Part shown: positions 35,383-44,821 of the stretch, piece by piece
Layout: each line of letters opens with the position of its first letter
Position numbering within the stretch: position 1 is the stretch's first letter
DNA from: JBBRCX01 sp038204465
Lineage (GTDB): Bacteria; Planctomycetota; Phycisphaerae; Tepidisphaerales; Tepidisphaeraceae
Reading direction: 5' to 3'
NCBI GenBank assembly: GCA_038204465.1
Contig: JBBRCX010000004.1
Location: 28,405-92,404, forward strand
Length of the DNA: 64,000 bases
Program-made: the position numbers and the translations under genes
Notes under the pieces: model-generated
The model's database searches: none
The model's input: the letters and a program-made list of their open reading frames with translations, nothing else
What the model was told of the DNA's origin: nothing

Positions 35383-36210
35383 TCACACCCCCGACAATTC
35401 CGCCTGCTGCGCCGCCGCCTTCTGCACTTCCTTGTCCCATGTTCCGGCGATCTTCGTGCCGTACTCGCGCTGGCCGCCGGTCGCTTTGGGGCCGGTCAGA
35501 TAGGGGCGGTAATCGCGATCGTCGGCGATGAGGTCGTCCTTGGCGTAGTCGGCGTGGAGGAAGTGAAAGGCGACCCCGGCGCGTTCATTGTTGGTCTTGT
35601 TGCCCTTGGTGCAGTGTGGGGTGCCATAGCAGAAGAACAGCACGCCCCCGGCCGGCAGCTCGATGGGCATTTCGCGTTCTTCGGGCGGCCAGCAGCGGAT
35701 GTGGTGGTCGCTGAAGGGGTCGCGCTTGTGCTCGAACTGTTCGCGGAATACGCCCGGGACGACGTGCATCGTGCCGTTGGCGATCGTCGCATCGTGCGCC
35801 GCGATCCACATCGCGGTCCCTTTCATTGGATCGCGGATCTGGAAGTAGGCGTTGTCCTGGTGCCAGCTCGTGCCCATGCCCTCGCCGCCCGGCTTCAGGA
35901 ACACCTGATCGAGATGAAGGATGAACGGCTCGCCGATCAGGGTGGAGATGGCCTCGATCACCTTCGGGTCAAATGGCAGCGCGCGGAAGAGGGTGCTGTG
36001 GCTGTACATCGGGCACAGCTGCAGGTTCTTCTGTTTGCTCGATGAGGTCTTCCCGTCGCCTTCGGTGGCGACGTTGCGCAGCAGGCCTTCGCGCTTCAGC
36101 CGCTCGATGTCGTTCTGGATGGCCCGCACTTCCTGCCGGGAATAAAACTCCGGCACCGCGACGCATCCATTCGTTCGGAACGTATCCACCTGCTGTTGGC
36201 TCAATTTCAT
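35383..36210 (-). CDS. Phytanoyl-CoA dioxygenase (PhyH) family protein
   Basis: A 275-residue Fe(II)/2-oxoglutarate-dependent oxygenase-like protein. The metal-binding pattern HxD...H appears as WHQDNAYFQ (His-Gln-Asp, near residue 130) and later GTPHCTKGN with the distal His, followed by an Arg (NNERAGVAFHF). The N-terminus VDTFRTNGCVAVPEFYSRQE is typical of the family. The substrate is unknown; planctomycetes carry many such proteins. ATG 36210 follows GAGGAG by five bases. It is divergent from an AraC-family regulator that probably controls it. Confidence 0.85.
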   Translation of the reverse strand: MKLSQQQVDTFRTNGCVAVPEFYSRQEVRAIQNDIERLKREGLLRNVATEGDGKTSSSKQKNLQLCPMYSHSTLFRALPFDPKVIEAISTLIGEPFILHLDQVFLKPGGEGMGTSWHQDNAYFQIRDPMKGTAMWIAAHDATIANGTMHVVPGVFREQFEHKRDPFSDHHIRCWPPEEREMPIELPAGGVLFFCYGTPHCTKGNKTNNERAGVAFHFLHADYAKDDLIADDRDYRPYLTGPKATGGQREYGTKIAGTWDKEVQKAAAQQAELSGV

Positions 36211-36308
36211 AGAATCTCCTCGAAAACTCACCAGCCGCGCAAGTGGTCGAAACGCACGGACACCGTTGCGTGTTTCGCGGATTATGCAGCGTGGAAATGC
36301 TCGAGGCA

Positions 36309-37175
36309 ATGGTCCGCCTGCACCATTTCTGGTACAAACGCACCATGGCCTTGAACCCGGTGCGTTGGCCCATCGCCTTGCAGCATTCCCCGCGGCTTTC
36401 GGCCTTTCAGATGTCCAGGCACCGGCCCGGTCCCGTTGATCGCTATCAGATGCACGGGCTGTGGTGCGTGCACCTGTATCGATATCCCGGGGAGCTCAAG
36501 ATTGATGGGCAGAGCTTCCCATTGAGGCCCGGGCACGCGAGCGTCACGCCGCCGGGGGCCCGGCTTGAATACATCTATGGCATGGATCCGGCGGTACACA
36601 TCTTCGCTCACTTCGCGCTGCCGGATGCCAATCCCACCGCCAGCATTCCGGCGATGCAGGACCTCGGCGCGGATTTCGTGCGCGTGAATCGCGCTCTCGA
36701 GGAGGCGGTGAGTGATGTCCCGCGCCAAGCCGGACACGCCGAAGCGAAGATCTGGGATCTCCTGTGGCAGCTCGTCAAACGCGGCGGGGAGCCGCGGGAA
36801 GGCGATGACACCCACCCCGCGGTTCTCGAGGCGATGAAGCAGATTGAGCTGCGGCTGGCGATGCCCCTGAGCGTGATGGGACTCGCCGATGAGGTGGGGC
36901 TTTCGCGCAACCATCTGACGAGATTGTTCCGCGCCACGACCGGCTCCAGCGTCCTGCAATACATCCGCAACCGCCGGATCGAACGCGCGAAGCATCTGCT
37001 GACGCATTCCACCCGCCCCATCAAGTCCATCGCCGCGGAGGTCGGGATTGCCGACCTGCACCGGTTCAACAAGACCCTGCGCAAGATGCTGGGAATGCCG
37101 CCCCGGCAGGTGAGGTCAGGCGCGATACGGGTTGCGCGCGAAGCGATTCCGCCGTCGCGGGGGCCTAAGAGTTGA
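36309..37175 (+). CDS. AraC family transcriptional regulator
   Basis: A DNA-binding regulator of about 288 residues. The N-terminal half is a cupin-like sensor (MHGLWCVHLYRYPGELKIDG, FPLRPGHASVTPPG). The C-terminal 100 residues hold the two helix-turn-helix motifs: PLSVMGLADEVGLSRNHLTR and then RPIKSIAAEVGIADLHRFNK. This is the layout of AraC/XylS carbohydrate regulators. Three in-frame ATGs (36297, 36309, 36345) could be the start; the best spacing is unclear. It is divergent from the PhyH gene across about 100 bases, so the shared region may hold its operator. Confidence 0.85.
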   Translation: MVRLHHFWYKRTMALNPVRWPIALQHSPRLSAFQMSRHRPGPVDRYQMHGLWCVHLYRYPGELKIDGQSFPLRPGHASVTPPGARLEYIYGMDPAVHIFAHFALPDANPTASIPAMQDLGADFVRVNRALEEAVSDVPRQAGHAEAKIWDLLWQLVKRGGEPREGDDTHPAVLEAMKQIELRLAMPLSVMGLADEVGLSRNHLTRLFRATTGSSVLQYIRNRRIERAKHLLTHSTRPIKSIAAEVGIADLHRFNKTLRKMLGMPPRQVRSGAIRVAREAIPPSRGPKS

Positions 37176-37202
37176 ACCCCGACCGGACCCGACGGCGCTC
37201 GT

Positions 37203-37230
37203 TTGACAGCCCCAGGGCCGCGCATAGACT
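37203..37230 (+). promoter_or_regulatory. Promoter for eno
   Basis: TTGACA and TAGACT with a 16-base spacer, about 107 bases before the eno ATG. A second pair, TTGCGC-16-TACAAG at 37249-37276, lies closer and could be a second start. Confidence 0.6.
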
Positions 37231-37337
37231 CCGGCGCGCGTTACAGTTTTGCGCCTGCAGCGTCCGATAATACAAGGTAGGGTGCCGGCCGACGCGCGCA
37301 ATTCCCCTTGCGGCGCGGGCTGCGGCCCTAAACGAGC

Positions 37338-38627
<1,290 letters not shown>

Positions 38628-38628
38628 C

Positions 38629-39294
38629 ATGAGCGACCGCGCCCGCGACAACATCCGCGAGAACGGCCCAAATCCCTGGGATGCGCCTGCGGCTGAAGAT
38701 GAAGCTTCTGATGTCGCGGTCCCGGGCGTCGACCCAAACCTGAGCGCCGATCTCCACATCGGCCGAAAGAGCGCTCCCACACCCGCGCGAGCGACGCGGT
38801 TGGTTCCCGCGGTCGAAGACGATGGGCCGGCCGGCGGCGGCGGATGGACGATCCCGCTGCTGTGCGCTGGCATCGCGCTGCTCGCCTGTTGCATCTTGAT
38901 CCCCCAGGCCGACGCGAATCGCCGGCTCGTCTATGAGCGCCAGAAGCTCGTGATGGATCTGCAGTCGATCCAGGAACAGGTGCAGGTCAACGCGGAATTC
39001 CTGAAGAAGGTCGCCGACGATCCCAACCTCTCCGAGCGCCTGGCGCAGCGGCAGATGAAGATCATTCGCCAAGGCACGCGCGTCCTCGATTTGAAGCAGC
39101 CCGGCGCGAGCGAAGAGATGTCGCCGTTCCACCTGGTGGCGGTGGCGCCGCCGCCTCCCATGCCCCCCTACAAGCCGCTCGGGGGCATCATCGCCAACCT
39201 CTGCTACAACCCGCACTCGAGGCTCTACCTCATCGGCATCGGCCTGGGCATGATGGCCGCGGGGCTTGTGCTGGGTTACTCAAATATTGATTAG
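38629..39294 (+). CDS. Membrane protein with coiled coil, unknown function
   Basis: A 221-residue protein. The first 80 residues are hydrophilic and acidic, then comes a transmembrane helix (IPLLCAGIALLACCILIP). A charged helical, probably coiled-coil stretch of about 60 residues follows (YERQKLVMDLQSIQEQVQVN and on), then a Pro-rich linker and a second helix near the end (YLIGIGLGMMAAGLVLGY). The start ATG is one base after the eno stop, so it is co-translated with eno. The topology resembles FtsB/FtsL-like spacer proteins but I see no family signature. Confidence 0.7.
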   Translation: MSDRARDNIRENGPNPWDAPAAEDEASDVAVPGVDPNLSADLHIGRKSAPTPARATRLVPAVEDDGPAGGGGWTIPLLCAGIALLACCILIPQADANRRLVYERQKLVMDLQSIQEQVQVNAEFLKKVADDPNLSERLAQRQMKIIRQGTRVLDLKQPGASEEMSPFHLVAVAPPPPMPPYKPLGGIIANLCYNPHSRLYLIGIGLGMMAAGLVLGYSNID

Positions 39295-39533
39295 CGCCTC
39301 TCAATCCCTGCGCCCCTGACTGTGCCTGAAACGGTTGCGTCTCGCCACCCACCGCGACTGCAGCCCCACAAGCAAGGACGCCGCCGGCGACTTGCGCGGC
39401 TCGCAGCATGAAGCGTCGCCGGTCGACGGGATTTCCGCGCTCGTGCATCTCACAAAACATTATCCGGCAGGATGCCGGTTTGCGGATGCAAAAACTTCGC
39501 GATAGCTTCACGCGGTCATTCACAGGAGGTCCC

Positions 39534-39751
39534 ATGGCACGACATGTACATTCCGAGGACCAGGTGCGCTTTTGAACGAACGAGCAAACGCCGGCGCGGC
39601 TATCCGTCCGAAACCCATGTGAAGCGCGGGGCTCGGATCGTCCACACCGAGAAAGAACTGATCGAGAGGCTCGGACGCAACGACCTCTGTCCGTGCGGCT
39701 CGGGCCGCCGGTTTCAAGAAGTGCTGCCTGACCTCAGGCCGATTTGACGGC
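39534..39751 (+). pseudogene. SEC-C motif small protein, interrupted by two +1 frameshifts
   Basis: An excellent ribosome binding site (AGGAGG) precedes ATG 39534, which starts MARHVHSEDQVRF and then meets TGA at 39573. Shifting by one base at the TTTT run restores a second segment, ERTSKRRRGYPSETHVKRGA and on to GRNDLCPCGSGRR. Shifting by one more base at the TTT run (39712) restores FKKCCLTSGRFD. Together they spell the SEC-C metal-binding motif CPCGSGRRFKKCC. Both breaks are one extra base in a T-run, so either the gene is decayed or two homopolymer errors occurred in sequencing. A protein of about 70 residues is expected. Confidence 0.65.
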
Positions 39752-39908
39752 GCGCCGCATCGATACTTCTTTCAGAGAGTAAACCCAATCCGCCGTCGCG
39801 CCCCCGCGCGGCGGCGGTTTTCTGCGCGCATCGCGGGCCCGTTCGGCGGCAGCGAAGCCCGGCGATTCGAATCGCGGGGGCACAGTTTGAGCGCGCACTA
39901 CGGAACAT

Positions 39909-40304
39909 TCATGCTCTCTCGCCCTTCAACCCGATCGCGCTCGCGGTGGCGTGCGTTTCGATGTGACTGATGCTCACGTGCCAACGTACGATTCCCAGGT
40001 CCGTTGCGATGCGAAGACACTCCCCCGTCAGCGCAATCTTCGGCTGCCCGCTCGGCTCCGGGAGAATCTCAATGTCGGTCCAGGCGATTCCCCCGCGCCA
40101 TCCGGTCCCCAGGACTTTCAGCACCGCCTCTTTCGCGGCGAAGCGTCCCGACAAATGCTCGTAGTATCGCTTTGGGTTCCTGCCGCAGTAGAGTTGCTCG
40201 CCGCTCGTGAAGCAGCGGTCGAGGAAATGCTGCCCGTGATTTTCGACGAGCTGGCGAATGCGCCCCGTCTCCACGATATCGATTCCATGGCCGACGATCG
40301 GCAT
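39909..40304 (-). CDS. acpS: Holo-[acyl-carrier-protein] synthase
   Basis: Transfers 4'-phosphopantetheine to acyl carrier protein. The 131-residue protein has the N-terminal motif VGHGIDIVETGRI with the Mg-binding Asp, and SGRFAAKEAVLKVLGTG with the catalytic Glu-Lys. It ends with WHVSISHIETHATASAIG, the SISH motif. The ATG at 40304 is chosen since AcpS normally starts 4-5 residues before GID; the frame stays open ten codons upstream. Confidence 0.93.
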   Translation of the reverse strand: MPIVGHGIDIVETGRIRQLVENHGQHFLDRCFTSGEQLYCGRNPKRYYEHLSGRFAAKEAVLKVLGTGWRGGIAWTDIEILPEPSGQPKIALTGECLRIATDLGIVRWHVSISHIETHATASAIGLKGERA

Positions 40305-40354
40305 GCTCGAAGCGTAGGGGAGGGCGAGCGGCAAGGGAAGGAGAATTGGTTCAC

Positions 40355-40371
40355 ACGGGCGAGACGCCCGT
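40355..40371 (+). repeat. Short palindrome, part of repeat cluster
   Basis: ACGGGCG, AGA, CGCCCGT: a 7-bp hairpin, related in sequence to the larger repeat ten bases downstream. Confidence 0.45.
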
Positions 40372-40380
40372 TGTCACGAA

Positions 40381-40416
40381 GTAGCACGGGCGTTCCGCAG
40401 CGGGACGCCCGTGCAG
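40381..40416 (+). repeat. Dispersed GTAGCAYGGGC palindromic repeat, copy c (long form)
   Basis: GTAGCACGGGCG head, then an almost perfect 15-bp inverted repeat: GCACGGGCGTTCCGC and GCGGGACGCCCGTGC around a single A. It is a longer form of the repeats at 11561 and 33103. The rest of the gap 40305-40526 holds nothing recognisable except the ribosome binding site of the next gene. Confidence 0.6.
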
Positions 40417-40526
40417 AAAACGCCAGGAAACTGATTCCTCGTTGGTTCGGTAATCTGCTCTGAAGAAGCGCGGGCGTTCTTGCAACTTACCGGACCGGCA
40501 AGCATTCAGGTTGAAGGAGAAAGAAC

Positions 40527-40937
40527 ATGATCTGCTCACGAACGAGACGAATTGCAGTTCGCTGGAACCTTGTATTGATGGTTTTACTGACGCTCGGGAT
40601 GCTGACGTTGCCGTTGATGTCACTGAGTCGCGCGGATGACGGGGCAGCATCGCAGCCCTCGACCTCCGAGGCGGGCAACACGATCGCAGAGGGGGATCAT
40701 CTGGCGATTACCGTCACCGACTTGCAGGGTCCCGGCGTCGAGACGCTGACCGCCGTCGCGGTCGACCAGAACGGAAATGTGAAGCTCCCGTACCTCAAGA
40801 AAGAACTGGCAGCGAAGGGCTTGACCCACATGCAGCTGGAGCTGTCGCTTGTGAAGGCGCTGCGCGAGGCCAATCTCATTCAGCAAGCGCAGGTATCGGT
40901 CCGGCCGGGGTCGAAGCCGACGACCATGGAGTGGTAG
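40527..40937 (+). CDS. Minimal polysaccharide export (Wza-like) domain lipoprotein-sized protein
   Basis: A 136-residue exported protein. A signal peptide is clear (RWNLVLMVLLTLGMLTLPL, then SLSRADD). The rest matches the Poly_export domain of Wza-like outer-membrane polysaccharide exporters: EGDHLAITVTDLQGPG, VDQNGNVKLPYLKKELAAKG and LTHMQLELSLVKAL. Full exporters have one or two SLBB domains after this region; here the protein ends right after the first domain. It may be a periplasmic partner or a degenerate copy. AAGGAG precedes the ATG. Confidence 0.7.
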   Translation: MICSRTRRIAVRWNLVLMVLLTLGMLTLPLMSLSRADDGAASQPSTSEAGNTIAEGDHLAITVTDLQGPGVETLTAVAVDQNGNVKLPYLKKELAAKGLTHMQLELSLVKALREANLIQQAQVSVRPGSKPTTMEW

Positions 40938-40992
40938 ATAGGTCGACTGCGCTTTGAGCGCGAGCGGCTGCATTTGCACACATCCGCCGATT

Positions 40993-41020
40993 TTGCCCCG
41001 TCGTGCCCTCGGGGTAGCAT
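40993..41020 (+). promoter_or_regulatory. Promoter for glnA
   Basis: TTGCCC and TAGCAT with a 16-base spacer, about 45 bases before the glnA ATG. I see no NtrC or sigma-54 (-24/-12) element. Confidence 0.5.
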
Positions 41021-41064
41021 ACCCGCCTCTCGAGATTCATTTCGCGCCACCAAGGAGATGCCGA

Positions 41065-42477
41065 ATGACGCCTGCTGACGTGCTGAAGATGGTCAAGCAG
41101 AAGAAGGTGGAGTTCATCGATCTGCGATTCATGGACTTCCCGGGGCTCTGGCAGCACACCACCTGCCCCATTACCGAGCTCACCCCCGACAGCTTCGAGC
41201 ACGGCTTCGGCTTCGATGGCTCCTCCATTCGCGGATGGCAGGCCATCAACGAGTCCGACATGCTGCTGGTCCCCGTGGCCGACACCGCCAAGGTCGACCC
41301 GTTCATGCAGCACACGACGCTCTCGATCATCTGCGACGTGCGCGACCCCATCACGAAAAAGGAATATTCGCGCGACCCGCGCTCCATCGCGCGCAAGGCG
41401 ATCGCCTTTCTGAAGAAAACAAAAATCGCCGACACCGCCTTCTTCGGCCCCGAGCTCGAATTCTTCGTCTTCGACCAGGCGTTCTACGACCAGGGGATCA
41501 ACTACGCCAAGTACTACGTCGGCTCCCGCGAAGGCATCTGGGGGCGCGGCGACGAAGACCCGACCAACCTCGGCTACAAGGTTCGCCTCAAGGAGGGCTA
41601 TTTCCCCACGCCGCCGATGGACACGATGCAGAACATCCGCAGCGAAATGGTGTCGGAGCTGATGAACCTCGGCATCCCGGTGGAGGCGCATCACCACGAG
41701 GTCGCCACGGGCGGGCAGTGCGAGATCGACATGCGCTACCAGGACCTGCTGACGATGGCCGACAGCGTGATGATGTACAAGTACGTCTGCAAAAACGTAG
41801 CCGCTCGTCACGGCAAGGTTGTCACGTTCATGCCCAAGCCGCTCTACCAGGACAACGGTTCCGGCATGCACGTGCATTTCTCGCTCTGGAAGGGGGAACG
41901 CCCGCTGTTTGCCGGCAACAAGTACGCGGGCTTGAGCGAGTTGGGCCTGTATGCGATCGGCGGAATCCTGAAGCATGCGCGAGCGCTATGCGCGCTGTGC
42001 AACCCGACGACCAACAGCTACAAGCGCCTGGTGCCGGGTTACGAAGCGCCGGTCAACCTGGTTTACAGCAGCCGCAATCGGTCGGCGGCGATTCGCATTC
42101 CGATGTACAGCGAGAACCCGCGCACCAAGCGCATCGAGTTCCGCTGCCCCGACAGCAGCTGCAATCCGTATCTGGCCTTCAGCGGGATGGTGATGGCCGC
42201 CATCGACGGCATCCAGAACAAGATCCATCCCGGCGACCCGATGGACAAGGACATCTACCACCTCAGCGCCGCCGAGTACGAGCGCATCGGCTCCGCCCCG
42301 AGCGCGCTGGACGAGGCGCTGGACGAGCTGGAGAACGATCACGACTTCCTCCTGAACGGAGACGTGTTCACCGCCGACGTCGTCCATTACTGGATCAAGT
42401 ACAAGCGAGAGAATGAAGTCGACGCGATCCGCACCCGCCCGCACCCGTATGAGTTTTGCATGTACTTTGACATTTGA
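41065..42477 (+). CDS. glnA: Glutamine synthetase, type I
   Basis: ATP-dependent synthesis of glutamine from glutamate and ammonia. The 470-residue protein is GSI sized. Signatures: FGFDGSSIRGWQAINESDML near the N-terminus; PELEFFVFD; EVATGGQCEIDMRY; the ATP-binding MPKPLYQDNGSGMHVHFSLW; NSYKRLVPGYEAPVNLVYSS; and RIEFRCPDSSCNPYLAFSGM. The region MDKDIYHLSAAEY matches the adenylylation loop with its Tyr, so it may be controlled by GlnE. No ntrBC, glnB or amtB gene is nearby. AAGGAG lies before the ATG. Confidence 0.96.
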   Translation: MTPADVLKMVKQKKVEFIDLRFMDFPGLWQHTTCPITELTPDSFEHGFGFDGSSIRGWQAINESDMLLVPVADTAKVDPFMQHTTLSIICDVRDPITKKEYSRDPRSIARKAIAFLKKTKIADTAFFGPELEFFVFDQAFYDQGINYAKYYVGSREGIWGRGDEDPTNLGYKVRLKEGYFPTPPMDTMQNIRSEMVSELMNLGIPVEAHHHEVATGGQCEIDMRYQDLLTMADSVMMYKYVCKNVAARHGKVVTFMPKPLYQDNGSGMHVHFSLWKGERPLFAGNKYAGLSELGLYAIGGILKHARALCALCNPTTNSYKRLVPGYEAPVNLVYSSRNRSAAIRIPMYSENPRTKRIEFRCPDSSCNPYLAFSGMVMAAIDGIQNKIHPGDPMDKDIYHLSAAEYERIGSAPSALDEALDELENDHDFLLNGDVFTADVVHYWIKYKRENEVDAIRTRPHPYEFCMYFDI

Positions 42478-42544
42478 AGGCATCCGCGCGAACGTTCCTT
42501 CGTGTGTTCCGAACAGCCAACCCGCCCCGGCCGCACGTTTGCGA

Positions 42545-42921
42545 TTACTGCAAATCAGCAGTTCGGCCCGCAAGGCGCTCGCGGCCGTAAGGGCACATCT
42601 TCAGCAGGGCGCATTGCGCACATTTCGGGTTGATCGCGCGGCAGGTCTTTCGGCCGTGCTCGATCAGAAGCACGTGCATCTGACGCGGATCTGACGCTCG
42701 ACCTCTTCCACCGGCGCGTCCGCAACCTGGTTCCACGATCGGAAGCGCCGGCGCAGCCGGCGGTAGGCGGCGTTGCTGTTGCTGGCCGATGTGTTCTGCG
42801 ACAGGATTGTCTCGACCCGCACGCTGATTCCGTCGCCCCAGCATCGCGCCGGGCGAAGGCCGTAAGCGTGCCGCAAATGCTGGAGAATTTGCCTGGCCGT
42901 AAGCCGGTTGCGCATCGGCAT
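42545..42921 (-). pseudogene. Endonuclease III-like gene with internal deletion
   Basis: The first part, from ATG 42921, reads like an endonuclease III-type DNA glycosylase N-terminus: ARQILQHLRHAYG and ETILSQNTSASNSNAAYRRL, up to VEEVERQIRV. It then runs out of frame. Immediately after, in another frame, the C-terminus appears: HVLLIEHGRKTCRAINPKC and CAQCALLKMC, giving the C-x6-C-x2-C-x5-C iron-sulfur cluster loop. Missing between them are the helix-hairpin-helix and the catalytic Lys/Asp segment, normally about 80-90 residues. An internal deletion thus inactivated the gene. Confidence 0.7.
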
Positions 42922-42961
42922 CCGCCGCCATGTTAGGGGCTTGGGGGCTTTGCGGCTGCTG

Positions 42962-42991
42962 TTTTTGCTCGCTGGCGTTCCTGTATACAGG
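42962..42991 (+). promoter_or_regulatory. Promoter with overlapping palindromic operator for the GH1 gene
   Basis: TTTTTG, 16 bases, TATACA. The -10 lies within the perfect 12-base palindrome CCTGTATACAGG (42980-42991), a likely site for a dimeric repressor such as a GntR or LacI type. The glycosidase start is 56 bases further. Confidence 0.5.
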
Positions 42992-43047
42992 CGGTATAAA
43001 GGCCGACCCTATGCGACTTTCCTCTGCCCCGCAGGAGAGCTCTTCTC

Positions 43048-44295
43048 GTGACCGGTAAGCCCTCTTCCGCACCTGCCATCCGGGCCGCCGACTCCTCCGT
43101 CGACACGCTGCGCTTCATGTTCGCGGTGGGGATCGAGTGTTCCTGCCCAACCGTCGCCGGCGGCCAGCGCGTCGATGAGCTGCGCGACACCGGGCACTAC
43201 GACATGTGGCAGACCGACCTGAAGCTGGTCCGCGAGTTGGGGCTGCGCTACCTTCGATATGGGCCGCCGATCTACCGTATCTGGACCGACAAGGACAAGT
43301 ACGACTGGAGCTTCCTCGATCCGGTCATGCACGAGATGCGGCGCCTGGGCATCGTGCCGATCATCGACCTGCTTCATTTCGGCCTGCCCGACTGGCTGCG
43401 CGATTTTCAAAACCCGGACTTCCCGGCCTGCTTCGCCGAGTACGCGCACAAGTTCGCCGAGCGCTATCCCTGGGTGCGCTATTACACGCCGGTCAACGAG
43501 ATCTACGTCACCGCACTCTTCTCCGGCGCGTTCGGGTGGTGGAACGAGCGCCTGATGAGCGACACCGCTTTCATCACCAACATCAAGCATTGCTGCCGTG
43601 CATCGATCCTGGCGATGCGGGCGATTCTGGATTTGCGCCCTGACGCGATCTTCATCTTCAGTGAGAGCACCGAATACGTTCACCCCGGAAGCCCCGCCAC
43701 GGTGCATCAGGCGCACTTCATGAACGAGCGGCGGTTCCTGTCGCTCGATCTGCTGTTCGGGCATGACGTTTCAGCGACGATCTACCGCTACCTGCTGGCC
43801 AGCGGAATGAGCACCGAGGAATACCTGTGGTTCATGGAGCACCGCGACCTTCGGACCCACTGCATCATGGGTACCGACTACTACATCACCAACGAACACG
43901 TGCTGCGCACTGACGGACGTTCGATCGGCGCGGGCGATGTGTACGGCTATTACGTGATCACCCGACAGTACTATGACCGCTACCGCCTGCCGGTGATGCA
44001 TACCGAAACCAACCGCACTGCCAAGCATGCGGTGGAATGGCTCTGGAAAGAATGGATGAACCTGCTGCGCCTGCGCGAAGACGGCGTGCCGATCGTCGGC
44101 TTCACCTGGTTTGGATTGGTAGACATCAAGGATTGGGACACGGCGTTAACCAAGATCCGCGGAACGGTGAATACCGTCGGGCTCTACACCCTTGGGCGCA
44201 AGCAACGGAAGGTGGCGCGGGAATACCGGCGGCTGGTTGAAGAATACAGCCACCTGCCGATTAGCAGCACGAAGTTCCCGATTCTTACGGCCTGA
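43048..44295 (+). CDS. Glycoside hydrolase family 1-like enzyme
   Basis: A 415-residue TIM-barrel glycosidase of clan GH-A, closest in motifs to GH1. The acid/base Glu lies in YYTPVNEIYV (TxNE) near residue 150 and the likely nucleophile in MHTETNRT near 318. The N-terminal strand region is TDLKLVRELGLRYLRYGPPI and the last strand is IVGFTWFGLVDIKDWDTAL. Shorter than classical beta-glucosidases (about 450) and with a variant nucleophile context (HTETN for ITENG), so the specificity may differ. No signal peptide. GTG start with AGGAGAG 8 bases upstream. Confidence 0.8.
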   Translation: MTGKPSSAPAIRAADSSVDTLRFMFAVGIECSCPTVAGGQRVDELRDTGHYDMWQTDLKLVRELGLRYLRYGPPIYRIWTDKDKYDWSFLDPVMHEMRRLGIVPIIDLLHFGLPDWLRDFQNPDFPACFAEYAHKFAERYPWVRYYTPVNEIYVTALFSGAFGWWNERLMSDTAFITNIKHCCRASILAMRAILDLRPDAIFIFSESTEYVHPGSPATVHQAHFMNERRFLSLDLLFGHDVSATIYRYLLASGMSTEEYLWFMEHRDLRTHCIMGTDYYITNEHVLRTDGRSIGAGDVYGYYVITRQYYDRYRLPVMHTETNRTAKHAVEWLWKEWMNLLRLREDGVPIVGFTWFGLVDIKDWDTALTKIRGTVNTVGLYTLGRKQRKVAREYRRLVEEYSHLPISSTKFPILTA

Positions 44296-44314
44296 CGCGC
44301 GATCGTGCGCCAGC

Positions 44315-44698
44315 TTAGTTCGACCGTGCTGCATCAGGGCAACCGAGTTGGTCCATCAGGCTGCGGGCGTCGATCGGCTTGCGCATCAGCGCATCCGGCT
44401 GGTAGCGGTCTACTTTGGCAAGCAGGTCCTGGTCGTCGGAGCACGTGGTCACGAGCACCTTGATCGGAAGGCCTTGCTCCCGAACCTGCCGCAGCAGATC
44501 GATTCCATTTCCATCCGGGAGCATCAGGTCGAGGATGACGTGCTTCGGCGCGGCTGCAAGCTTGGCCAGCCCTTCGCCGAGGGTGCGGGCGGTCATGGTG
44601 CGGTAACCAAGGATTGCCAGAAGTTGCCTAAGCCCTTCGCGACTGAGCCGATCGTCCTCAACAATTAACGTCACGTCCCTGTGATCGCTTAGTTGCAT
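44315..44698 (-). CDS. Single-domain response regulator
   Basis: A 127-residue receiver domain with no output domain. The acidic pocket is VEDD (residues 13-16), the phosphoacceptor is Asp57 in VILDLMLPDG, the conserved Thr is in VLVTTCSDDQ and the Lys is in LMRKPID (107). Such CheY-like proteins relay phosphate or bind target proteins. No histidine kinase is nearby. The frame stays open far upstream over the methyltransferase, but ATG 44698 gives the normal domain length. Confidence 0.88.
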   Translation of the reverse strand: MQLSDHRDVTLIVEDDRLSREGLRQLLAILGYRTMTARTLGEGLAKLAAAPKHVILDLMLPDGNGIDLLRQVREQGLPIKVLVTTCSDDQDLLAKVDRYQPDALMRKPIDARSLMDQLGCPDAARSN

Positions 44699-44821
44699 CC
44701 CTACGTCCTCGTTGTCAGACGTGTCGAGGATACGAGGCGGGTCGATCGAGCGGGAGGGGAAAATTTTTCGGGTCAGCTGTTTGTTTCCCGTCACGTTGTC
44801 CTCACGGAGCGCGAATCGCGT

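Noticed and set aside
42980..42991. CCTGTATACAGG as an insertion-sequence end
   Set aside because: No mobile gene or second copy lies nearby, and it coincides with a promoter, so an operator is the simpler reading.
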